Below, in pieces: positions 1-9,800 of a stretch of 27,288 nucleotides of DNA. The position numbers were made by a program, and so were the translations under genes. How positions within the stretch are numbered: position 1 is the first letter of the stretch; the number at the start of each line of letters is the position of its first letter. The DNA is from Micractinium sp. NFX-FRZ (taxonomy: Eukaryota; Chlorophyta; Trebouxiophyceae; Chlorellales; Chlorellaceae), in NCBI GenBank assembly GCA_029339195.1, contig JAPTJF010000626.1:1-27288 (forward strand), in the 5' to 3' direction. The notes below the pieces were generated by a model. The model was not told the DNA's origin. It was given only the letters and a program-made list of their open reading frames with translations, and did no database searches.

Positions 1-839
1 TCTCCCCGCCTGGCAGCAGGCACTGCGGCCCCACCCCGTCCCGCCCACCCTCCACCTGCCCCGCCTACACCCAGCAACACCCAATCGTGTCCTCCATCAC
101 TCCCCCGCAACATCCCAACCCCTCACAACACCCGGCGCAGCGCACCCGACGGCGCGGCGCTCTCCTCCTGCGCCGCCGCCTGCTCCTCGGCGTACAGGAA
201 CTCCCGGAACAGGCGGTTCCACGTGGCCGCCGCCTGGGCGTACTGCGTGCCGATCGGCTCCTCCAGGGGTGCCTCCACCGTCTCAAACTCGGCGCCTGCA
301 AAGGGGGTGGGTGGGTTGGAGGAAGGGGAGGAGGGATGTCAACTGTGTCAGTGAGTGGCGGTAAGGAAGAAGAGGATGGCACACACTGTCTAAAACTCCG
401 CGCCTGCGGGTGGGTGGGGGAGGGTGAAGGCGTGTTAGAGACCGTGTGTTCATAGAGTGGGTGGTGCCAACAAGGACGCCTCACCCGCACCATTCACGCT
501 CCCCACCAATCAACTCACCTGCCAAGCTGAGCGTGTGGCACACGTGATGCTCCCCAGCCCCAACACCCTGCCAGGCACGCCACAAGCGCCCCCGCACTCG
601 CCTGCAAAGCTGAGGGTGCGGCACACATACATCCCCTGCGCCTTCATGTCCATGGCAACCAGCTCCAGCGCCGCCATGTTGGCGCCGTTGGAGGAGCCAG
701 CCTTGCCCTGTGTGGAGGAGGGGAGGGTGGGAGGGGAGGGGACACAGAGGTGCGCATGAGGCGGCTGCCATGTTGGTGCTGGGACGAAACCCATGCAGCT
801 TCCCCAGGAGAATTGGGGGGGGGGGGGGGGGGGGGGGGG

Positions 840-871
<32 letters not shown>

Positions 872-3800
872 CTCTAAGGCGAGGCTGGGGATGGAGGCAC
901 CCTTCCCAGCAGGGCGGGCATGCGGACACCCAGGCAGGCAGGCAAAGCAGAAGGAGGAACGCGCCCCCCCATGCATGCATGTTGCCACCCCTTGCGCACA
1001 CAACCACGTGCTGCTGCATGGCGGCAAGCTCCCTGCCCCACCAACCCCAGGAGACCTCACCTGCACCACGTCCAGGAAGCGGTTGAAGTCTTTGAAGGCG
1101 GGGTTGCCCTCTCCCCACAGCCCCAGCCGCAGCATGTAGCCCATGTTGCGGGGCTCTGCAGGCGGGGGCGAGAAAGGGGAGGAAGGCAGAGGAGACGGGA
1201 GGAGTTCGATGTGAAAATAGACAGGGAGGAAGCTCCGCACCAAGTAGCATACGTTGTAGGGAACAGGTAGGGGGAGGAAGCACAGAGGGTGTGGGGCCGG
1301 GAGAAGGGCAGATGCCCTCGGTTGAAGGTGTGGCCAGGGGCGGCACGGTCAAGAGAGGCGCATGCAGGCGCTGCAGCAGCGCAATGTGAGGGGGTGGGGT
1401 GGTGCCCGCGTGCTCGGGACACATGCTCTGCACGCCGACCCACCCACATCCAACCCCTGCCACACCCCGACGCACCACACCAGCCACGCACAGCCCAGGC
1501 GCCATCACCTCTAGAGCTCACCTGAAGCGCCGGTGGCAGAGCAGTAGACGACGCGTGCCTTGGGCAGCTGCTGCTGCAGGTCCCGAACCTTGAGCCCCAC
1601 CTGCAGGGGCGGCGGCAGGGGCGGCGGCTCAAAGGCGACATGGATGTAGATGCTGTGTTGTGGCCTGAGCCAGCTGTCTCCCGTCGTGCAGAGATGATGC
1701 ACTGCCTGCGCCTAAAACCCGCGCTCCCCCCGCTGCGCAGACTGCCGCGCACCTGCGTGCCGCGAAGGCCGGCCTCCGGCACCAAATTTTTGGCCTTGTG
1801 GCCTGCAGGCGGGGCAGCCAGGCGGGCAGGTGGTCAACAGCCATGCACGACATAGGTCGCCTTGCACCAGGCAAGATACTACAGGCTGCACACGTCTGGC
1901 ATGCCCACAAACGCCCACTGCTCTCGCCAACCTCTTCACCAACCCACCACAACCCTCCCACACCCCATCCCACGCATTTCCAATCTGAGCTCAACACTGA
2001 TCAGTGACACACACTCACTCTCATCAAAGATGATGAGCCCGTCAAAGTCCTTGCCGCACCACTCCACCAGCTGCTTGAAGCGGCTGCGCCCGCTGTCTGC
2101 AGCGGGCGGGGAACGGGGCACAGGGGAGCGCACAAGGGTTGCAAAAAAGAAGGACAGGAATGGTAGCAGCGCTGGTGGGCGGGGAGCCTTCGTTAAGGCT
2201 GACCATAAGGGGAGGAGCAGCGCACGCTGGCGGTAGCAGCGTCCCAAACCAGCCGCGGCAGCCCTCGTGAGGGGATGGAACCACAACAGTTGCTTGCCTG
2301 CGGAAGAGAGGAGGGAGGATCCCTGCTCAAGGCAACACGGCACGAAACGGCAACTAGTGAACCCCGCTGCTTGCCTGAGGAGGAGATGAGGGAGGAGTAG
2401 GTTGAGAAGATGACGCCCTCGGTGACGCCAATCTTGGCGCCCGCCAGCTTGCCGTAGGGCAGCTTGTTGAGGGCATGCACCGGCAGGTCCGAGGCTGCAG
2501 GTTGAGGAGGCAGGGGCCGGGTGGGGGAAAGAGAGGTTGGGCAAAGCGAAGGCAGGAGGTGCAGCCCGCTTGCCATAGGGAAGAGTGCACCGGCAGGTCT
2601 GAGGCTGCAGGTTGGGTGGGTGGGAGACCAGGAGGTGTAAATTGAAGGGAAGCAGGAGGTGCAGCCCGTTTGATACACAGCAGCTTGGTGAGGGCGTGCT
2701 TGTTGGGGGCAGAGTTGACTGAACGGTAGGTGACTGGTGCATTTGCCTTGATTCCCTGTTGGCTTCCTCTACCCCACGCCTTTGGGCTACAATGTTCTTC
2801 GTCTTTCTCTTATGACTGAATGGTAGCACTTACCCCCCACATCGTCCAGGTCCCGCTTTGTGTCCACCTTCAGGTCTGACCCCACCGACAGCCACAGGTG
2901 CCGGCGCCGCCCGTGCCGCCAGTTCTCCAGAATGAGCCCCGCAATCGTGCGCCCCTTGCCCACGCCCGCGCCGTCGCCTGCCGGGGCGGGGGGCCGAAGG
3001 GAGAGGGAGGTGAGGAGGCACGTCAGTTACCACGGCAGCGGCTCCGCAGCACCGCCGGGGCCAGGTGCAGCCGTTGCCCCTGCACCCACGCACACTAACA
3101 CACCACCACCAGATCATCCTGTCCAGCCTCCCTTTGTGCACCACCCGGGCAGCCCCACACCCGTACCCACCGATGAAGAAGCCGCCCCTGCTGCCGTCTG
3201 GCAGCGTCTGCTCGTGCCGCTGGCAGGCATACACCACGCTCTCCAGTTGCAGCGCTGACAGAGTGCTCACCAGCTCCTTGTGAGCCTGCACCAGCCAAGT
3301 GTTGTGATTAAGTAGCAAAATTCAGTGGCTGCTTAGGCGAAAAATATCAGCTGCAGGGCGACAGTGCTCACCCAGCCCGTTGTGAGCCTGCACCAATCAA
3401 ACGGCGGGACAGCATGGTACCATGGCGTGGCATAGGGACCAAGCACGATGCAGGCACCGCTTGGGTTGGCATGGGCAGCTGCATTCGCCACACCACCGTC
3501 ACATAACCACACACACACACGCCTTGAACTTGTACTTGTGGCCTGGTGTCCCCACCGGTGCCATCGCAAGGCCGGCGGCCCCTAGCACCCGCACCCTGCT
3601 GTGCACGCAATGCACACCACCTTGCCGCCGACCGTGCGCATACAAAGGTCACGTCCCTGCAGCCGACTTACGTCCCACACCCCACCGCGAACACACACCG
3701 CTTCCGTCCCACACCCCACCACCACCACCATGCACACACACCTTGAGCTGATACTTGATGTCTGGTGGTTCCACCGCCGCCAGGCTGGCGGTTTCCACCA

Positions 3801-6048
3801 CAGCGTCGGGGTGCGGCTGCCCGTAGGTGAGCTTGGCGGGCTTGTACTCCTGAGGGGGCAAGGGGATACACATGTGGAAACCAGGTGGGCGGGGGGAGGT
3901 GGGTGGGCCAGCGTGAAAAGCGGGAGAGCAAGACTGCAGGCCTGCCCAAAGCTCGGCTTGGTGGGTATCCAGTCCTGCAAACAGCGGCACTTGTGCAGTT
4001 GCTCCTGATGCGTGCCGTGTGTGCGCTCTTGATGCATGCAGCACGCAGGGCTGCTCCTGTGCTGTGCACTTGCGGGGGCACGGGCCACAGTGCTTGCACG
4101 CTGCTGCCTGGCTCAAGCCACAGACTGAAATCGCTGACACTGTAACAAAACGACGCTCTCTGCACTCACAGTCAACTCGTGCTACTGGCCGTGAAGGTGT
4201 CCCGAAACATGCTGCCGTCAGCCTGGGCAGCACACACTCCAACAAAGTGCCCCTCTCGCCATTCACAATGCACTAGGTGAACCCGTGCCCGTTGGGGCAC
4301 GCCTTGTTATCCTCTCAGCACGCCCACTGTCTATAACATGCATTGTCTACTGTATGTAATGCATGCCGCTTTCTCACCATGAAGGTGTCCCGGACCTCGC
4401 TGTCGTCAGCATCATCCATCTCATCAGGGCTGGGCTCGCTCCATGCCGCAAACTGCGCAAGCTGCGCCTGCGACAGGCCCGCCAGGCCGGGCAGCGGCGG
4501 CTGCAGGGGTCCGGGGAGAGAGCGCCGGGTGAGGGGGGCAGCAGAAGGTGGGGCGGGGCAGGCTGGGCGGCAGCAGCAGCAGCAGCAGCAGCAGAGGCAT
4601 GGAACAGAGCAAACGCGGCAGCAGCATGAAGTGGGGAAATGGCGTACAGGCGTCTCCCACTTGGCTGGCCCAACAAGGCAGCGCCCACAAGCGCCGGCAT
4701 CCCCACCCACCCACCCACCCACCCTGCCATGCTGCGCCTGCTGCTGCAGCAGCGCCGCCAGCGCCGCAGCCGACTGCGAGTGCTGCAGGCTGCCGGGGGC
4801 GCCCCTGGCGCCTGCCGCCGCCGCCGCTGCCACCGTCGCGTTATGCTGCTGCATCTGCTGCTGCATGTACATGAGTTGCTGCAGCGCAGCAGCCGACTGC
4901 GACTGCGACAGGCCGCTGCCGGGGCGCTGCCCGGCCGCGGGGGCGGGCGGCGGCCGCTGTGCCAAGCTGGCATGCAGCTGCTGCAGCTGCCCCTGCAGTA
5001 CCTGAAGCACGGATGCTGCCGGAGCGCCAGCCTGCGCCAGGCGGCGCAACAGGCAAAGCAGCAGGGGTAGAGCAAACGACGGAGTAGTGAAGGAGGAGTT
5101 GAAGTTAGAGGAGAGGTGGGAGCATGCGGGGGCGGGCAGAGCATGCATCTCGTGTTCCGCAGCCGCTGCAGCCACCAGTACGAGTGCCAGCAGCAGCTGA
5201 CTGCGGGTGGAGGCATGGCATGCATCAACCAGTGCATCCAGCACAGCAGCAGCGGGTGGAGGGTCTCACCGCAGCGGAGGGTGGGCGCTGCGTGCCGGCC
5301 GCCGCCGCGTGTGCAGCCGCCAGTGCTTGCTGGTATGCCGCCATCTGCTGCGCCGCCGCCTGCTGCGCCGCCACCTGCTGTGCGCGCTGCTGCTGCTGCA
5401 GGGCGGCCGCCTGCGCCTGCGCCTGCGCTGCTGCCGCCGCTGCCGCTGCCGCTGCCTGCTGCTGCTGCTGCTGCTGCTGTATGAGTATTTGCCGCGCCTG
5501 GAAGCGCAGGGCAGTCTCCTGCTGAGGATCGAGGCCGATCGCCTGGCGGGACTTGCAGTGCGGGCAGTTGTACATCTTGTACAGCAGCAGCTTGTCCAGA
5601 AAGGCGGCTGGCACTGCAGCGGGAAAGCGGGCGAGGCGTAGGGGTGGCATGCGAATTGCGAAGCAGGGCAGAAGGGCAAGGTGGTGAGCAGGGAGCACGG
5701 CTCGGGGGCACAGGGCAAGCAGGGAGCTGAGGGGGCTCTGGGGCAGCGGCAGCCGAGGAGCTGCACAGCGGCAGCAGGCAGTAATCTGGATTGTACGTGC
5801 ATGAGGCGGCTTGGGTTCTAGATTGGGCACACAGCAACATGCCGGACGCCAGCTTAGAACGGCACGGAGGCAGTGCCCGGCACAGGTGGCATGCGGCGCC
5901 CAGGCAGGCGGTAGGCCAGCCCGCTTGCCCACCTCCATAACCAGGCATGCACCACTGCTGCTCCACACCACCACTCACCATTCACGATCTTTAGGCAGGA
6001 GCCGCACTGCACCTGCAGCACTGTATCCGGTGGCTGTGGCTGCGCCAT
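1..6048 (-). CDS. SBNO: Strawberry notch / FORGETTER1-like helicase, N-terminal part (runs off left edge)
   Basis: Partial model with 14 exons on the minus strand: 6048-5979, 5613-5270, 5031-4723, 4500-4378, 3849-3742, 3285-3171, 2977-2834, 2494-2375, 2096-2019, 1802-1753, 1600-1522, 1155-1061, 707-602 and 295-about 146; the last donor is uncertain. All phases join, giving about 630 residues. The start at 6048 sits in a strong GCACCATGG context, but an in-frame ATG at 6144 is possible. Residues 15-43 form an LSD1-like zinc finger (Cys 15, 18, 40, 43), as in plant FORGETTER1. A Gln/Ala-rich linker follows. The SF2 helicase core has Walker [10 protein letters not shown] (359-367), a DESH box in FDESHKAKN (468-476) and SAT (508-510). 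Segments [37 protein letters not shown] and [19 protein letters not shown] match the strawberry notch family. By family knowledge it would be a nuclear ATP-dependent chromatin or transcription co-regulator. The rest of the helicase core and the C-terminus lie outside the window. Confidence 0.9.
375..430 (-). repeat. Intronic echo of the start of SBNO exon 14 with its acceptor
   Basis: The minus strand reads a C-rich tract, then CAG and GCGCGGAGTTTTAGAC, against the true exon start CAG/GCGCCGAGTTTGAGAC at 295. The pseudo-acceptor is 108 bp upstream of the true one. The copy has an in-frame stop (TAG). Confidence 0.8.
511..556 (-). repeat. Intronic echo of the end of SBNO exon 13 with a GT donor
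   Basis: The minus strand reads CACGCTCAGCTTGGCAG then GTGAGT. The true exon end at 602 reads CACCCTCAGCTTTGCAG then GCGAGT. The copy therefore has the consensus donor that the true exon edge lacks. Confidence 0.85.
815..871. repeat. Long G homopolymer (25 G, one C, 31 G)
   Basis: It lies inside the intron between exons 12 and 13 of the SBNO-like gene. On the transcribed sense strand it is a poly-C tract about 110-160 nt upstream of the acceptor. It interrupts no exon. Confidence 0.95.
2285..2320 (-). repeat. Intronic echo of the end of SBNO exon 8 with its GC donor
   Basis: The minus strand reads TCCTCCCTCCTCTC, then GCAG and GCAAGC. The true exon end at 2375 reads TCCTCCCTCATCTC, then TCAG and GCAAGC. 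Both carry the same GC-type donor. Confidence 0.75.
2560..2720 (-). repeat. Two intronic echoes of the start of SBNO exon 8
   Basis: The nearer copy (2568-2617) repeats the acceptor CCTGCAG and then the exon start as CCTCAGACCTGCCGGTGCA, with a deletion before CCCTATGGCAAG. A farther, weaker copy (about 2661-2720) keeps GCCCTCACCAAGCTGC. The shared CGGGCTGCACCTCCTGC tract marks each unit. Confidence 0.75.
3350..3402 (-). repeat. Intronic echo of the start of SBNO exon 6 with its acceptor
   Basis: The minus strand reads TTGGTGCAG/GCTCACAACGGGCTGG, against the true CTGGTGCAG/GCTCACAAGGAGCTGG at 3285. The match continues through GTGAGCACT for about 50 bp in all. The pseudo-acceptor lies 102 bp upstream of the real one. 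Confidence 0.85.
3512..3563 (-). repeat. Intronic echo of the end of SBNO exon 5
   Basis: The minus strand reads GGACACCAGGCC, then ACAAGTACAAGTTCAAG and GCGTGTGTG. The true edge at 3742 reads GAACCACCAGAC, then ATCAAGTATCAGCTCAAG and GTGTGTGTG. The copy lies 219 bp into the intron, and the donor GT has become GC in it. Confidence 0.7.
4186..4226 (-). repeat. Intronic echo of the end of SBNO exon 4
   Basis: The minus strand shares GCTGACGGCAGCATG...CGGGACACCTTCA with the true exon end GCTGACGACAGCGAG...CGGGACACCTTCA, 188 bp away. The donor itself is lost in the copy. Confidence 0.75.
4571..4594. repeat. (CAG)8 microsatellite in an SBNO intron
   Basis: Eight perfect CAG units on the plus strand, inside intron 3 of the SBNO-like gene; on the sense strand this is CTG. 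Confidence 0.95.
5456..5479. repeat. (CTG)8 microsatellite encoding eight Gln in SBNO exon 2
   Basis: Eight perfect CTG units on the plus strand, read as CAG in the gene. They encode the Gln8 run that opens the Gln/Ala-rich linker after the zinc finger. Confidence 0.95.
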
Positions 6049-6862
6049 GGTGCCTCCTAAGCCCTCAGCAGGCCGCTTGGAGCTGTGGTGGCGGCGGGGC
6101 TGGCGACAGCGGCTGGGCTGGGGCTGGGACAGCTCCTGCTGCAACTGGAGACTGCCAAGACTTATACACAGTGTTGGCAGCCGGAACTAGCGCCCTGGAA
6201 CGTCGGCAACCGGCAGCTGTGGCTGCAGGTGATGGTTCATGTGCCGGTGACAGCCCCAGGCGGCTTCCAGCTTCGGTAAACGTATGCAGTTATTGGCGGG
6301 ATATGACACAGAGCTTCGCAACCGCTGTGGTCCACGCTCGAGGTTTTAAGGAGTTCGACAAGAGGATGCGGTGCAGCGTTTGTGCAGCGCACTGCCCAAT
6401 GCCGATAGAGACCAGCGGAACGGCTCAGTGGTGACTGGAAGCGCAGCTAACCATCGCCGTCACGGCGGGCGCCAGCTTGCACAGCACGACCCCCGCACGA
6501 CCCTCGGGTGAGCCGAATAGGGTTTGCAGCGACCCATGGCGGTCCCTGACCATTGTGGAAACCGAAGAGGTGGCGTAGCCAACAGCCGGTGCCTCCCGCA
6601 ACACCCCTGAGCAGCAAAACGCGGCCCTTCTCGCTCTCTGAGTGCTTGGCACAGCCTGCATGTGCGTAGTCGCTTCCAGTTGCCGACCACGCAGCTGCCC
6701 GCATGAGCAGGACGGGGGGCGGCCAAGCGGCGCTGGCGGCGGCAGCAGCGGCGGGAGTGCACCGCTCAGGCACTACTGTGCCCACCTCCCCTCCCTCCCC
6801 ACCACTATACCTCATTGCCTGCAGACGGAGGGTAACTGCCTCATTCTCAGCTAGAACCCATC
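6049..6862. promoter_or_regulatory. Divergent intergenic region between the SBNO-like helicase and the alpha/beta hydrolase
   Basis: About 0.8 kb separate the two start codons, so this stretch should hold both promoters and 5' UTRs. I see no convincing TATA box, tRNA or third gene. The ORFs here have no recognisable protein content and read as chance frames of GC-rich DNA. If translation of the helicase begins at the in-frame ATG at 6144, the first hundred bases would be coding. Confidence 0.5.
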
Positions 6863-9800
6863 ATGGTTGACTGGGTGAAGCTGGGGCTCAACACGCTGGG
6901 AGCGGTGAGTGCGCACACGCATGGTTTGAAGGCAGCAGTGGGCAAGTGTACGTGGCAAGCCTAGTGCTAGCACGGTAGCGGCAGTGGCTGTGCCAGCGGC
7001 TGTACAGCGGTACATGCCCTGTCTGCACGCCCGTGCTGCACACGCCTGCCTTGCATGAGCCGCCCTCACACATGCCATGCCCGCTGCTGCCGTCGCCTTC
7101 TCTCCTCCAACCTGCCCAAAGGAAGACACCCGCTCCCATGCCCCGCGCCCGCTGCTGCTGCCGCCCTCTCCCCTCGCCCCTGCAGGTGGGCGGCGTGATG
7201 GGGCTGGCGCTAGGCCTGCTCTATTTCCTGCAGGAGAAGATTGTGAGCCGCCGGGCTGGGCCGGGGTGCAGCCTGTGTGTGCGTGTGAGGCTGGCTGGGC
7301 TGGGCCGGGGTGCAGCCTGTGTGTTCATGTGAGGCTGGGCTGGACCGGGGTGCAGGGCGCATGCGTGTGTGCGCGTGTGTGGGCAAGGAAATGCGGGTGC
7401 TCACACGCACGGGGGAGTGCAGGTGCCTGCTGCCTGCTGATGAAGGAGGGGCGGGTTAGCGATGTGGCTGCACTCTGAGGCGGAAGGTGGGGGCCACGCC
7501 TCGTGCCGGTAATGGTGCAGCTGACATCGTGTCGTGTCGCAGACCTACATGCCCCGCCTGCCCGGCACATCATCGCATGAAGAGTACCTTACCCCTTACG
7601 TCCCTGACACTCTCCAAGATGACTTGCATGCACTCGTCACACCTGCACTCACCACACACACACATGTCGTCCCTCCCCAACCACCGCCGCAGATCTACGT
7701 GCCGCGCCTGCCGGGCATCCCCAACGACTATCCTTATCTCCCGGACGCCTTTGGCTTGGCGTTTGAGGACGTGTGGGTGACCACGCGCGACGGCCTGCGC
7801 CTGCACGCCTGGCTCATGTGCCCCCCGCACTGGGGCGAAGCGGAGCGGCGCAGCCGCCCCACCGTGGTGTTTTTCCAGGAGAATGCGGGGAACATGGCGT
7901 TTAGGTGAGGCGCTGTGTGGGACACGCGTGCCTCCTGCCCCACCGCCCCATCCTCACACAGCCATAACCTGGGCACCCTCGTGCCCACATGCAGCCCTTC
8001 TTGAAGTCGATAGTATGGGGAGTGTTTGAATGCATACTTTTGTGTTACCCATCCAACCCTACCTGCCTCGCAGGCTGCCCTTCCTCAAGGCGTTGGTGCG
8101 GAAGCTCAACATGAGCGCATTCATCTTCAGCTACCGAGGCTACGGGCGCAGCGAGGGCACGCCCTCGGAGGGAGTGAGTGGGCAGAATGCACGGGGGGCG
8201 GGGTGGGTGGGACTAAGAGGGGTTGATGCTTGATGAGGGCATGCCGTCGTGTTTTCCTTTTTGTAGTTTAAAAAAGGGCCAAAAAGGGACAGCATTTAAA
8301 CAGGCATGCCGTGACAACGTGGGCTTGCTATAACAGCAGGTGGTGCAGAACAATCGGTCCGCCACAGGCCTGCTTGGGAAGGGGCGCAGCGAGCAGGCTG
8401 GCAGCAGAGTTGGGACAGCGTTTTGCTCCCTGTGCCCGCTGGCCAGCCAGCTTGCTGACTCAGCCTGGCCATTGAACCTTTGAAACGGCCTCCCCTGCCG
8501 CCACTCCTTCCCCGCTGCCTCCCCCACACCCGCATGCCACCCGCCTGCTCTTCTTTCGTGCTCGCTCCGTCCCTCCCCGCCTTGCCTCGCCTCCCGCAGG
8601 GCATGCAGCTGGACGTTCAGCCACTCTTTCTTGCCCTGCCCCTGCCGCCCTCTCCGCCCCCCATAATCATTTTGTGCTGCGTGCGTTGACTCTGCTGTCT
8701 TTGTGTTGCGGCTGGCAGGGCCTGCTGCTGGGCCACCCTCTCCCGCCACGACCCGCTGCCCCCTCTGCCCCCTTTTCAAGTACTTAAACGGCGTGTGATC
8801 TGCCTCTGCCTGCAGGGACTGCAATTGGATGCTGAAGCCGCCATGGAGCATGTGCTGCGCCGACCAGACATTGACACCACGCAGGTGGGTGTGGTTTGTG
8901 GTTTTGTCAATGTGTAGCTCTCTGTGAGCCCCCCCACATCAGCCTGCGTTAACCCTGCTAGTTCCACTGAGCATCCTTTTGCACCCCATGCTCTGCCCCG
9001 CCATGCCCCACCCTCACCCCTCACCACTGCACGGCATCCTCTGCATTCCCTGCCCTGACCCCCGGCTGACATGCATTCCTCTGCAACCCCTGCTCTGCCC
9101 CGCTGCACTCCAAACCCCTCACCTCACCCCTGCAGCTCATCCTGTTTGGCCGCTCCCCGCCCCAGCCCCAAAAGTTTAGCTGGACATCCTTTTGCATGCC
9201 CTGCTCTGCCCCGCCGTACTCCAAACCCCACCCGCCTTCCGTCACCGCTGCAGGTCATCCTGTTTGGGCGCTCCCTGGGCGGCGCCGTGGCCGCCTACGC
9301 TGCGCAGCGGCACCCGCGCCACGTGTCGGGCCTCATCCTGGAAAACACGTTCACACGGGTGGTGGACATTGTGCCCCACACCCTGCCCTTCCTGCGCCCC
9401 CTCGTGGGCCCCGGCAAGTGAGCCAGGGGGCTAGGGTGGGCGGGTGGTTGGAGAGCTGGGGTGGCGGGCGGGCGGGCGGGGGGAGATACAAGGGTGGTGG
9501 GCGGGGGCACATCGCGGCCGTGTTAAGGAGCGCTCAGGCAGAAAGGGCAGGCGGCTTGGCTAGCTAGACAGGGGGGCACCCCAGAGGCCAACCTGGCGGG
9601 GCACTCCAGAGTTGTGGGTAAACAGGGTGCCACGCCAGCGCCTTCTGCAGCAGCAGCAGCCTCGTTTTGCCCGCCTCGATACACAGACAAAGCAGCACCC
9701 CTGCCTGCCTCCCTCCCGAGTTCAAGCCTCCTGCCACAACCCTGCCACAACCCTGCCACGATCCTGCAGGCCCTTCAACTTTTTGGTGCGCAACCACTGG

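Noticed and set aside
510..1508. 332-aa open frame with a poly-Pro run on the minus strand
   Set aside because: The Pro run is the G homopolymer read in translation inside an intron. Real exons at 602-707 and 1061-1155 splice around it.
4374..5981. 535-aa open frame on the minus strand
   Set aside because: It runs across exons and introns of the SBNO-like gene in a different frame from the zinc finger and DTFM-type exons. Its content is Cys/Ser/Arg/Pro-rich noise typical of a shifted frame over GC-rich coding DNA.
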